From Heterodera schachtii (lineage: Eukaryota > Nematoda > Chromadorea > Rhabditida > Heteroderidae), in NCBI GenBank assembly GCA_023374025.1, contig SIJG01000158.1:1-64000 (forward strand): DNA of 64,000 nt. The letters are read 5' to 3'. Numbering within the stretch: the stretch's first letter is position 1; every line of letters starts with the position of its first letter. Below, piece by piece: positions 21,673 to 33,541 of this stretch. The notes under the pieces were generated by a model. That model was not told the DNA's origin. It searched no databases and saw only the letters and a list, made by a program, of their open reading frames with translations. Made by a program: the position numbers and the translations under genes.

Positions 21673-24013
21673 TCAATTTCCAAATTGCAGAAAGCCTGAT
21701 GACCAGCAAAACAAAGAATCAGCATATTTAAAATAATCACCAATCATAGGATTTTCATCTTTCACAGTGAAATCAATGGCCAATTTCACTTTGTCCTCTT
21801 TTTGATTGTAAAATCCATTGCTCGGGTCCATCAATTCCTTAATTGTTCATAAGTGGACCAATTAAGGAAATGTTTAATTTTCACTCACCGCAAAGGAAGC
21901 GAAATTAGAGAATCCCCTGCCGTTCATATCGCTGAAAAAAAGTTGACTTTTGGATGGTCCTTTCTTATAATCTGCCACGCCGCTCTTTTGCGACAAAATT
22001 TGACAATTTAACGAACATTTGCACCTCCAATGTTTGTCTAAAAAACAAATTAAACATTGATTAAATTAATTGTTGTTAATGTCTTAATTAACAATTTAGC
22101 AAATTTGTACCGTTTTTTGGTCCAACGCACAAAAGGTAAATGCCCAACCATTTCTCATTGTAAATGCGTCTGCCTATTGGTTTTGAGTGTCGCATAATTT
22201 TCGGATTTATTTGTGCCACAATTTGCCATGGCAGTCCCTTTATGTGTACAGTTTTGCTGAATCGGCAACTTCTGACATCCGCCCCCGCAAATTCTGACAC
22301 TTTTTCAATGTCCATCGTAATTGTCCCAAATGTCCAAATTCGTTCCTCGCTATTAAATTGGTCATAATTCGGTTTGATTTTGTGTTGTTGAACGCCGATC
22401 ACTTCTTGAGTTGTTAATACGCCGGATGGAACTGTAAAAATCTGAATTAAGCTGGATAATTTTGTCAATTTTTGAAAAGCATAGATTTTGGAATTTATTT
22501 TTAAATCGCAAATTTTTTTTTGTTCACTTTTATATCTCTAAACTTTTACCAATATCCTTCGCAAATTCCTCGCTTGACAAAAGCGGAAAGCGAATTTTGA
22601 AGAGTGCCGGGCCAAGCACAGCACGACGATTCTCTGCCGAGCATTCAATGCCATTTTGACGGCACTTCGAATCGGCCCAACGGAGTGCCGAAAAATAATG
22701 AAAATTTAATGGCGAATAATTAAATGAATTAATTTCTCATTTGTAGATGAAATTACTGCTTTCCAAATTGTAATTTCTTCATGGATTTGCAATTCGTCAC
22801 GTCCAAAAATTTCGCACAACGTTCTTTGGTCAATTTGCAAAAATTCCTCCGATTTGATCAAAGTATAGGCATTTTTGTCAATGTAAGACAAACAACAATT
22901 GGCAAAATCCTAAAATTTAAAAATAAATTAGTTTGAAATAATTGCATTTAAATTCGTTTAAATTTCACCTTCAAATCGAAAAGGCAAGCATAAGCATAAG
23001 CAACGAAAACATTGCGCAATTTGGAGATGGGAATTTGCAAAGATGGATCAACCAGACCAGGGATATTGTACTTTTTGGCTAATGAAAAAAAAATTAATTT
23101 CAATTATTTAAATTACATATATTTATTTAATTTTTAAAAAATAAATCCACCGGCGCAAAGCACTGCCATTGCATTGTCTCCGTTCAATCCGCTTAAATCA
23201 TCCGTGTAAATGAAGCTCAACATCACTTTGAACGCTGCTGCTTCAACGTCGGGGACCTCCACCACAGCAGGGTAATTAGTGGAGGCTAATTAAATTTATT
23301 TATAGTAGTAGTTTTTGATAATTATTTAGAGCATTAGCAGAGACTAATTGAAAATTATTAATGTGATTAGCAGAGATTATGAAAATAAATTTGGTTAATT
23401 AGCAAAACTAATTTAATCAATTAACAAAAAAATCAATCATTTATTTTATTCGGTTTTTTTACCATTTTCTCCTTGTTCTTTCTTGGCGTCAAAACGGAAC
23501 ATTCGCCTCAAATACATCGGAAGCCAACTTCAATATGAGTTTATGGGCTGAGAGAAGCTTAAAAAGATAGATGTAAAAAAATAAGAAATAATTTAAATGA
23601 TAAATATTAATTATATTCAAAATTATTATACCTATAAAAACAAATTTTATCAAAATAGGCGCCAAAAATGGCGAAATTGGCAGAAAAATATGTGCCTAGG
23701 CATTAAGAATCATAAAAAGTCCAAAATAGGCAAAAATAGACGCATTATAAAAGACCATAAAGTCTCAAAGCAAGCTAAAAACTTTTTTTTTGTGCTTATC
23801 TCAACATTACATGGACGTAAAATTTTTGAGGCATTTGCCTAAAATTCCCATCCCAAGAGTCGGGAAAATTAAAATTAAATAAATGATTTATTTTAATTTT
23901 TATTTTTAAAAATTCGCCTCTTTTGCGTCTCCTTCGCCAACCAAAAACTGAACATCCGCGTACTCTCCCGTGCTCAGCATCAATTTTAGACCAGCAATCG
24001 CTGATTTGGACAT
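21673..24013 (-). pseudogene. BTB-BACK-MATH gene without signal peptide, one frameshift
   Basis: Nine minus-strand exons: 23918-24013, 23463-23557, 23151-23285, 22969-23078, 22757-22909, 22550-22688, 22111-22431, 21889-22037, 21673-21837. It starts MSKSAIAGLKLMLSTGEYAD, so it is cytosolic or nuclear in type. BTB: DVQFLVGEGDAKE, LLSAHKLILKLASDVFEA, VEVPDVEAAAF. BACK: CCLSYIDKNA, LRWADSKCRQNG. One MATH domain follows with a C-terminal tail ending LQFGN. Exon 2 has one extra base within 23501-23507 (95 nt against 94 in the twin at 43534-43627), breaking the BTB frame; all else is open. Intron 1 has a GC donor, GAG|GCGAAT, with no GT nearby. Exon 6 follows TTTTTCG instead of AG. It is a segmental twin of 41303-44082. 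An assembly error at the frameshift is possible. Confidence 0.72.
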
Positions 24014-24084
24014 GATAATTAATTAATGTGATTGCTAAAATTAGGATACATAATATGATGGTAATTATGTCATCTTATAGTTAC

Positions 24085-24270
24085 CTCGTGAGATAATACA
24101 AAACAAAACGAATTTTAATAAAAATTAAATTTTAAAAAATGGTAAATATACAAATAAAAGTGTACATAACTAAAAAAAAGTGTTTTTGGAAAAAGAGACA
24201 AAAATGGAGACATTCTTTTAGGGGAGGGCACAAACAAAATAAATTATGGAAAATGATGACCTTTCCAAAA
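24085..24270. repeat. Flank shared with the 14-3-3 gene's 3' end
   Basis: This block (core GTACATAACTAAAAAA, then GAGACATTCTTTTAGGGGAG) lies upstream of the minus-strand BTB gene, recurs upstream of its twin at 44145-44330 and, in the same orientation, downstream of the 14-3-3-like gene at 40545-40735. It may be a dispersed repeat, or it may mark an ancestral neighbourhood of the two gene kinds. Confidence 0.65.
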
Positions 24271-24497
24271 AATCCACCAAATTTAAAATTAATTAAAAAC
24301 AAAAACTAAAAAATAATTATTTTTTGGTGCAAAGCTTTAAATAAGTACAGTAAAGACAGAGAAAAAAAAAACCGACAACAAAATTTCATTGATTTTAAAT
24401 CATTCGTATAATCCCTATAAGCTTCAAATAAAGCTAATGTAAAACTTCGCGCATTAAATAATTGAAATTAAATTTAATGAGTAATATTTTTCATTAG

Positions 24498-25027
24498 CCA
24501 AAAAGTACAATATCCCTGGCCTGGTTGATCCATCTTTGCAAATTCCCATCTCCGAATTGCGCAATGTTTTCGTTGCTTATGCTTATGCTTGCCTTTTCGA
24601 CTTGGAGGTGAAATTTGAACGAATTCAAATGCAATTATCAAACTAATTTATTTTTTAAATTTTAGGATTTTGCTAATTGTTGTTTGTCTTACATTGATAA
24701 AAATGCCGACACTTTGATCAAATCGGAGGAATTTTTGCAAATTGACCAAAGAACGTTGTGCGAAATTTTTGGACGTGACGAATTGCAAATCCATGAAGAA
24801 ATTACAATTTGGAAAGCAGTAAATTTATCTACAAATAAGAAATTAATTCATTTAATTATTCTTCATTAAATTTTAATTTTATTTTACGGCACTCCGTTGG
24901 GCCGATAAAAAATGCCGTCAAAATGGCATTGAATGCTCGGCAGAGAATCGTCGTGCTGTGCTTTGCCCGGCACTCTTCAAAATTCGCTTTCCGCTTTTGT
25001 CAAGCGAGGAATTTGCGAAGGATATTG
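24498..25027 (+). pseudogene. Orphan BACK-domain fragment
   Basis: Three plus-strand exons in phase: 24498-24607 (KKYNIPGLVDPSLQIPISEL), 24666-24818 (CCLSYIDKNADTLIKSEEF) and 24889-25027 (LRWADKKCRQNGIECSAENR). They match exons 4-6 of the minus-strand gene at 21673-24013 so closely, introns and flanks included, that 24480-25080 is an inverted duplicate of 22480-23090. No BTB exon precedes and no MATH exon follows. The third exon lacks an AG acceptor (ACG), as in its source. Confidence 0.75.
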
Positions 25028-25342
25028 GTAAAAGTTTAGAGATATAAAAGTGAACAAAAAAAATTTTGCGATTTAAAAAAATAAATTCCAAAAAAAAGAG
25101 TCATTAAATGAAATTTTTTTAAATTACCACACTGTATACTTTTTCTGTGTATTGTAATACTGCATTTTAGTCCTAAATTACTAAAAAGCATTCTCAAACA
25201 TAATGGCTCACTTGCAGTACATTCGAATGAAAGCTAACGACTGTCCGGGGGTCGCTTTTGTTCGGATCCGGTGGGTGCTTTTTTAATTGCTGAAAAAATG
25301 CCTGGGTCAAAATTAAAATTTGGCATACTGTAAAATGCCGGT

Positions 25343-26592
25343 TTGGTATGTGTCGGACTGAAACTATTAATGTATGCACGCTATTTTATTTTTCGCGCTA
25401 TTTTAACGGCACAGGATGTGACATCTCATTCATTTCGGAGTCATTTGCGCGCAGGGGCCAACCTTTTGGGCAACATTGACCGTTCCAATTGTCAGACAAT
25501 ATACGTGCCGGTTTTTGGAGGTGCCAAGTATTTTTTTTGGAAAAATTCCAATGATTTTTTCAAAGTTTTATGATGAACTAGTAAGTTTTTTTCAAAATTT
25601 TCCAAAAAATCGCTGAAAAATTTTAAAATAATTTTTTGTTGTTGAATTTTTTTATGAAAAAGACATTTGCGCTTTTGTCCCGCAAATCGTGTTCAAAATT
25701 AACTTTTTTTAAAGTTTTGATAGCCTAAACAACTTTAAGTAAGCGATAGAAAGGATCGTAAAAATAAAATAAAATTTTTTTCGAAGGCATTGCTTAAAAA
25801 ATTGGGCAATTAATTCTCTTATTTTTGCACTTAATTTCTTTGCTCGTTTTGCAGGGTCAACGATGTTGAAATTCGAATTGATGAGCTCAATTTGGAATTT
25901 AAGTGCCGTTTGGGGGTGATGGAGGACAAGCATTTGCCGATGTGAGTTTGGCGTATTGTTTTTTTTAATTTTGTAAAATTCAATTAATTAAAAATGCCCT
26001 TTTTATTTAAACATTTTTCTATTTTTAGGTATTGCCAGGAGAAATTCGACATTCTGTAAGTTCAAACAGCAATTAATTTTTATTTTCCAAGCAATTATAA
26101 GAAATTGGACAAATTAATTAATTCAAGCCCCCAAAAATTTTTCGTATAATTGGTAAAAAAAATATCTTTCTTTTACAAAAAAAAATTGATGATTTTTTCA
26201 TGAATTTTTGGCTCAAAAGTTCAAGAAATTTAAGGTTAGTTAGAGATTGTTTTTTGCAAATTTTATGAAAATTAATATTTTTAAAATACACATTTTTTTT
26301 TCTTAAAATTTTTCCTTCGGTGAAGGGAGGGAGTGATTTTCTTAGTGCTATTCCTTGGATTATATTATGTGTTTCTGGCGCCAAAATGGCAGCGCCGAAA
26401 CGGCACTGATTTACCTAATTTTTCAGCAAATTTTCTATAAAAAAAAATATATTAAAATTTGTCCAAATTTTTAAACACAGCCTTGGAACCGATTTGCAGT
26501 ATGCCTATGAATTGAACGTCAACTTTGGCCGAGGAATTACCCGCAGGGGCAAAATTGCCAAATTTTTGACCGATGAGGAAATTCGGGGCTAA
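25343..26592 (+). CDS. Four-exon gene, retropepsin-like fold without catalytic Asp (tentative)
   Basis: Exons 25343-25527, 25855-25941, 26029-26055 and 26481-26592 join in phase 2 at all three borders and give 136 aa with a TAA stop. The start is uncertain: Met at 25343 or 25370, or an upstream exon ending at 25414. The C-terminal part DILLGTDLQYAYELNVNF has the shape of the second conserved block of retropepsins (I-[IL]-G-x-[DN]-L followed by strands). About 60 residues upstream, where the D-[ST]-G-A motif belongs, stands R-A-G-A-N, so the catalytic Asp is absent. The spacing fits the fold, but I assign it from pattern only. A spliced, catalytically dead protease domain would fit a gene derived from a retroelement. 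Other identities remain possible. No family neighbour explains its role. Confidence 0.5.
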
Positions 26593-28640
26593 CGTTCTCA
26601 TCGCGGGCGGATGGCCCGTGCCATTTGTGCAATGATGGGAATTTTTGTTGTTGGGTTCATTATCATTATCATTAGTAGTGATTATTAACCAAAGATGAAG
26701 GGATGAGATTAATTTTTGCGTTCAAAAGATGTGTCATTTTTTGAATTTTCTTGATAAATCACTCACTGCTTTCCGCACAGATGCGCAGATTAAATGAAAA
26801 AATTTTTTGAGGCTTGGCGAAAGCTGTTCCAAACTGTGGAATCAATCAGATAAAGAACTTGCAAAAATAAATTCATTAAATCAATTTAAAACAAAAATAA
26901 AAAATTCTTAAAAGCCGAAGGATTGAAAAAAATAAATATATTTTTAATATTAGTTACATATGCGATTCGATAATTTTGATAAATTTGAGCCGCTTTGACT
27001 TATATTTATTTTAAAATAAATTTTCAGAAATCTAAGTTGTTGTTAATTCGACTTAGGGGATAAGGAAAAAATAAATTTAAAAAATTCACACGAAAATTTT
27101 ATTACCATACAAATATTATTTAGGTAAATGAAAAAATTTTTTATGTAGAGGCTAAAAAAGCAAGATTCAAATGTATAAAAATATGAAATATAAAGTTGTA
27201 ATGCTTCAGCGTCAAATTTTAATTTTAAAATGGTGCTTAAAATATCAAAATTTATTAACCGAAAAAATCATTTTGCTATTTAATTATATTGAACCCAATT
27301 TATTAATTACCCTGATCAGTTAACTCAAAAATTTTGACTTTCGACTTTTTGTTCGAATTCGGGTTCGGGGTTGGAAATTCTGAACGATTCCCAACCATAA
27401 TTTTATAAATTGCACAACAAAACTAAATTCAACAAATCTGTAACAAAATGGGTTGGAAACAACACGGGATATTGGCCCACGGGCTAAAACCCATAAACCC
27501 ATTCGGCCAAAAGAAAAACATGGCTTACGGGCTCAACTCATGGATTGGACTGTCTCATGTTGAATCTCTCTAATAACAGTGCTAATTAATAAGGACTCCA
27601 TTTTTAGACAAATGCCTAAAATTTTTGCGCACTTATACGCACAGATAACACGAAAAAAAGCGTTTTCCGCTTGGTTTGGGGTGTCTACGATGACTTTTAT
27701 AATGCCTAACTTTGCCTATTTTTGACTTTTGTGCTTAATGCATATTTTTGTGCCTATTTCGCCATTTTTGAATCGCGAAAAAGGCGCTATAAAAGGCACG
27801 AAAAATTGAAAAAAAGGCATGAAAAGGCACGAAAATCCCGAAAAAGGCATGAAAAAAAGCACTTAAAATTTTTTTATTAAGGATTTTTAGGGAGAAATAT
27901 ACTTAATTTTGGTCATTTAAATGATTATTAAATATTTTATAATGTTTTTCGAATAAGGAAAATTTTTAAACCTAAAATTTTTATCAAGAAAAATATGAAA
28001 TTTTGGCGATCAATTTTTGAGAAAAATTTTTTAATTCTTAGGGGTGTATTTTCTGAAATTTTTTCAAGTCATTTCTTAGGGGTCTATTTTCCCGATTTTA
28101 TTCGATTTTTAATGGAATTTTCCGGAAAAACGCCAAAAAAAAAGGCACCAAAATCGGAAAAAAAACTCCAAAAAGGCACCAAAACGGCAAAAATGCCAAA
28201 AAAGGCATTTAAGTCACGAAAATCCCGAAAAAGGCAAAAAAAGGCATAATAAAAGTCAACGTAGAAGGCTCAAACCAAGTGGAAAATGTGTTTATTTATG
28301 CTTAATATATCGAAACTAGTGCGCAGAAAAAATAGGCATATGGCTCAAAATGCGGTCTCTATATATAACGGACAAATATGGATGAAAAAGTATATTTACA
28401 ATTTCAACTGAAAATTTGTGGTTTCTTGCGATTTTAAACATTGGACGGTTCAGTCCCATGGTATTTTTAGTGCATATTTTATGCAAATATTAGGCAGTTT
28501 TAGTGCATATAATTTATGATTCTAATCCTAAAAAATATTTAAGTTTCGATCAAGTTGAGAAAATTTATAAGCATAAATAATGAATGAAATATTAAAAAAT
28601 GAATAGAAAAATTAAGAAAAAAATAAATCGAAATAAGACA
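26593..28640. other. Gene-free stretch with low-complexity repeats
   Basis: 26600-27600 shows nothing I can support. 27600-28340 is rich in AAAAGGCA-type words and TTAGGGGTGTATTTT blocks on both strands, like the elements at 7600, 23640 and 50930. Open frames here are low-complexity Lys-rich and not credible genes. Confidence 0.5.
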
Positions 28641-28653
28641 AAATGCCATAAAC

Positions 28654-31600
28654 TCAACCGAAAATCGAGTTGTCCGGTCTTTCCCTTTTTTCATCGTCCA
28701 CATAAATATCGATGGCCAAGGTCACTTTGTCCTCCTCCATGTCGTACCCTCCGATGTCACTTTGCTTAAATTTAGGGGTGTAAAATCGTAAAAGTTTATC
28801 CAAAAAGCAACAAAACTAACCAAATCAGTATTGAAATACATAATATTTAAAATTTAAAATCAAAATTCTTGTCAAGAAAATTAAAAAAAAATACTTTTTT
28901 TAAATGCATTTTGATAAATTGGAAGCTTTTTGGTTCTAACAATAAAATCTAGAAAATATGCACTAATAATAAAAAAATAGCTTAACAAGCACAAACAAAA
29001 AAATATTTTTCGTTCGTTTTATATTATAGGGAGCTCGGGAAAAAAAGGTAAATGTCTAAAAATATATGTCCTAATTAAATATTTTAGTGTGTTCCAAAAA
29101 AGAAAATATTTTCTTACCAAATACGAAAATGTAACGAAATTATCAAATCCGTGAATGGGTGTTTTATTGCTAACAATGCGGCGTTCGAACCATTCCCTAG
29201 GTGCACCCGAAACAATTCGAAAAGTTGCCGAACATTTTCGACTCCAATTCGGTGCTTAAAGCAAATTAATATTATATTATTCAGTGCTCGTATCGTTTAA
29301 ACTCTCTCTTTCCAAGAACGGCTATACTTATTTACAAGGACATAACGGGCAAATTTCACGAAATCGAAGGACATTATGTAGAAAATTGTTCAAAATTTAT
29401 TCAAAAAATGCTCTTGTATTTTCGCCGTAATGAATTTTTTTTATAATAATTTTTTGCCTCCGCTGATTATTTTCATTATTTCTAGAGACCGGCGCGGGAC
29501 CGGATCCCGCGCGGGATTTTGCGTGATCCCAGTCCGCAATCCCGCATTTTTTGGAAAATGCGGGATTAATCCCGCGGGACCCGTCCCGCAAAGAATTTTG
29601 AATTCCGATCCGCAGCGGGATCCGCAAATCTGATTTTTTGTGCGGGATTCTGCGGGATTTTATTGATTTTTTTGAAAAATTTTGGCTTTGAAAAAGCAAC
29701 AAACTAGTCAAATTTATGGACCAGTTAATAATTTGAATGATCAACTTTTAACCGTCCAATCCATTCGAGAAATCTTAGTCGACCCATCAGCCCCTTTATT
29801 GCATCCCGTTTTTTCTGGTGTGTTTTGTACCAATTAAAAAAAAAACTTAGAAAGAGAGGTTCCGGTGTCGCCCCGCCCGAAAATGTTGATTTTTTTGTGA
29901 GATTTATTAACATGATTTTGCCACCATATAATACCATAATTTAATAAAGCCTTGCTGGTTTTTATTATTTTAAATTATTTTTAATTAATTTCACTCACTT
30001 TCTTTCGAGACGGCACACAAAAGGTAAAAGCCCAAACATTTCTCATCATCAGCGCTTCTGTTTATTTTGGCCACAATTTTCCACGGGAGTCCTTTAATAA
30101 GCACAGTTTCGCTTTTTCGTTCACTTCCAATGATTTCGCAAAAAAATTCGGAAGCTTTTTCAATTTCCATAAAAATTGTCTTGTCTGCTGTTTTTGGAAC
30201 AGAAAATTGGTCCATTTTAGCATCTTTTAAGATAAGATCAACAGTCAATGTCACTTTGTCCCCTTCTCTGTTGTAAAATTTATTGCTTGGGTCCATCAAT
30301 TCCTTAATTTGCCATAATTGATCAATTAAACAATAAACAACCACTCACCGCAAATGAAATGAATCCATCGAATCCTGTTTGATCCGCTGTGTGATCAAAA
30401 ATTTGGCCGAAAAATTTGCCGGTGGAATTCTCCACGTCGAACTTTTGCGAAACAATTCGAAAAGTTGCCGAACATTCACAGCACCAATTCTCATCTTAAT
30501 TTAAATTAAGACAACTTTTAATGTAAAATAATTAGCATTTGATTTACTTTACCTTCTTCAGCTGCTGCACATTTAAGAAAAAAGCCCAGCCATTTTTGAT
30601 CAGTTTTTCCATTTATTTTTGCCACAATATTCCATGGAAGTCCTCTGATTTCCACAGTTTCACTTAATCGGCGACTCCCCACTTTTTCTCCCACAAATTC
30701 CGACACTTTTTCAATGTCCAAAATAATTTTCCCAAATGTCAAATCTCGCCAATGTCTCGGGAATTGCAATGGGCCATACAGTAATCCTTCGGAAGTCCCA
30801 CACATTTTCGATTGGCTACGGTATTGTTCAATGCCAACCTCTTCTTCTGCAATTAAAATTCCGGACGGAACTGTAAAAATAAGAGTTAAGATGGGCCGAG
30901 AATGGCATTCTAAGCAATCAATTTTATGCAACTTTTGAAAATGTCCAATTTTATAAATTTTTACTAATAAAATTTAAATTTAAAAAATAGGTAATATGTT
31001 ATTTGTTTTAATATTAAATCCACTTTTTACCAATTTGAACAGAAAATTCGTTATGTGCGAGAAGCGGGAGGCGAATTTTGAACAATGCCGGGCCAAGCAC
31101 TTGACGGCGATTCTCTGCTGAACACTCAATGCCATTTTCACTGCACTTTTCATCCGCCCAATCGAGTGCCGAAAAAAAGCAATTAAAATTAATGGAATAT
31201 TAAAAAAAAATCAAATTAATTTATTTTTAAGTAGAATTACTGCATTCCAAATTGAAATTTCTCCACTGATTTGCAATTGGTCACGTTGCAAAATTTCGCA
31301 TAATAATTTTTGGTCAATTTGCAAAAATTCCTCCGTTTTAAGCAAAGCGTCCGCATTTTTGTCAATATAATCCAAACAATCATTGCAATATTCCTAAAAT
31401 TAAAAATGTTTTGAATAATAATTGCATTTAAAATTCGATTTAATTCATTTTTAATTATTTCTCTCCCACCTCAAAGTCGAAAAGACGAGCCTGGGCATAC
31501 GCAAAGAAAACATTGCGCAATTCGGAGAAAGGAATTTGCAAAGATGGAAGGACCAAATCAGGGATATTGTATTTATCGGCTAATTAGAAATTTATTATTA

Positions 31601-32737
31601 TTTTTATATAATTTTTCAAAATAAATCCACCGGCGCAAAGCACTGCCATTGCATTGTCTCCGTTCAATCCGCTTAAATCAGTCCGCGTAAATGAAGCTCA
31701 ACATCACTTTGAACTGCTGCTGCTTCAATGTCAGGGATCTCCACAACAGCTAGGCAATTAGCAGAGGCTAATTTGAAACAAATTAAATCGAGTTCAAATT
31801 TTTGAAAAATCGTTAAACCATTAAATTTTAGATGAATGCAAAAAACTTATTTAATTTACTAAAAATAAATAAAATTTCAATAGGAATATCTATTTTTTGA
31901 AAAAATTTCATCTTTGGAGTGTATTTTATTTTTATTTTTTTTTTGTAAAAATGAAAATGTCAAAATATGGATTTAAATCGAAACATAGGCAAAATGTGAA
32001 AATATGTAAATAAAAGACAACCTAGAAGCTTAAAATTAAGCCAAAAATATTATTATTTAATTTATATCGACATAAATTGGAAAAAAATGAAATTCCATAA
32101 AATCCGGTTTATATTAATCCCTAATTAATATATTAATTTTCCATAATATTTAACTTTACCATTATCCGCTTTTGCATTCTTTGAATCAAAGCGGAACATT
32201 GCCTCAAATTCTTTGGAAGCAGATTTCAAAACGATTTGATGGGCCAAAATAATCTAAAAGGATTAAAATAATTAAAGATTTTCATTTAAAAAAATCAGTA
32301 CAAAAATTCAGTGAAGAAATTTAAAAATTTAGAGAAAAAACCCTCATCAGGGAGTAATTTTCATAAAAAGTTAAAAAACAAAAACAATAAATTTTCAACA
32401 AAATTTGAAATAGAAAAATGAATCGTACAAATTGTCACTTCGCAATTTATGGTGAATTTTTGACTAAAATTTCGTTTAAAATATTTTTGATCATTATCAA
32501 AAATTATGATAATAACAATTTTTTAATGTTTTTAAATGGCCTCAAAATGATAATTTCTGCATTTAAATAAAGTGGGTTTTAAATTACGCACCGTACTGTA
32601 CCATATTTTAAATATTAAAAATTAAAACTTGCTTCTTTTGCGTCTCCGTCCCCAACCAAAAATTTCACATCCGCGTACTCTCCCGTGCTTAACAAATGCT
32701 TCATCCGTACACTAATTGGTTGGATCGAATTGGACAT
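28654..32737 (-). pseudogene. BTB-BACK-MATH pseudogene with several frameshifts
   Basis: Minus-strand exons: 32633-32737, 32160-32253, 31631-31767, 31470-31579, 31241-31393, 31031-31169, 30553-30870, 30349-30494, 29999-30302, 29118-29255, 28654-28764. Start MSNSIQPISVRMKHLLSTGE, no signal peptide. BTB exon 3 is 137 nt against 135, with an extra base in the GCAGCAGCAG run and another after the IYA codons. BACK exons are open (CLDYIDKNADALLKTEEF, LDWADEKCSENG). MATH1 is open; the middle exon of MATH2 (29118-29255) has an extra T before FRI and so a stop. The intron between them holds a GCGGGAT-rich insertion. Intron 1 has a GC donor (GAA|GCAAGT), and exon 6 follows TTTTTCG instead of AG. The ending YVDDEKRERPDNSIFG differs from other copies. 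Confidence 0.7.
29470..29660. repeat. GCGGGAT-rich low-complexity insertion
   Basis: A short GC-rich tract with many GCGGGAT and ATCCCGC words on the two strands, able to fold on itself. It lies in the intron before the MATH2 middle exon of the pseudogene at 28654-32737 and resembles in style the CCGGGT tracts at 10.0-10.8 kb and the CGGTCGGTT element at 45.1 kb, although the words differ. Confidence 0.6.
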
Positions 32738-33541
32738 GGCAACTCAATAAGAAGAATGAAAATGCTGGGACAAATTAAATTTTATTTCTCCATTGAAATG
32801 TGATACAGTTCATTTTTAAAAAATTAATGCGAGACGCAAAAAATGGGAGGCGCAAATGGGGAGTTATTTATTCCCTATCATATCCAAAAATTTGGTGGTG
32901 AAAACGCCCATTAAGCCTTGACCAAAAAAGTGACTTATGAGTGAGCACTGTAAAATATGATAAATCACTGGAAAAATGAATAATTCCTTAACAATTCGAA
33001 ACAATTCGAACTCCATTAAAAGAGTCAAATTAGAGTAATGAACATATTTACACTGTAATGAGAACGGATAAAATGAACAATTTGCTGGTGATGGTTCACT
33101 TTTAAATATTAATGAGTGAGGTCATAAAACATTACGGCAAAGTAATGACCTAAAAAAAGATGAGTAACAAAGAGTTAATAATTTGCTTTTTTGAATTTTT
33201 TTCAGTTAATATTAATAATTTGCTTTGGATTTAAATAATTATTTAGCAAAAAATATATAAATAAGTAAAATTCAAAATTTCTTGTCCAAAAATCACTGCT
33301 TATAAAAGCATAATACATCAAAAAAAAAGAAAAAAAATCAAAAGCGTAAAAATTCGAAATTTCTTGTCCTAAAACCTATAAAATTGATTGACTTAAGCAG
33401 TTTGTTTTACTCGCCGTAAATCCAAAAAATCAATTTGAAAAATTATTAAGATTTAAGCAGTAGAAATATAACAGGTCCAGTAGAGTGAGTAAACAATTCC
33501 CCATAACATTGGGTATTTATGATTTGTGCTTCCGTTTTTGT
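32738..33541. other. Intergenic, nothing supported
   Basis: AT-rich spacer between two minus-strand family genes. No exon, RNA or clear repeat ends are visible to me. It must contain the promoter of the right-to-left gene ending at 28654 and the 3' end of the one at 33542. Confidence 0.5.

Noticed and set aside
27995..28249. Lys-rich small protein
   Set aside because: Low-complexity AAAAGGCA repeats give this frame; codon pattern and context are those of a repeat.
29397..29744. 115-aa minus-strand protein
   Set aside because: It runs through the GCGGGAT low-complexity tract in a MATH intron and has no recognisable domain.
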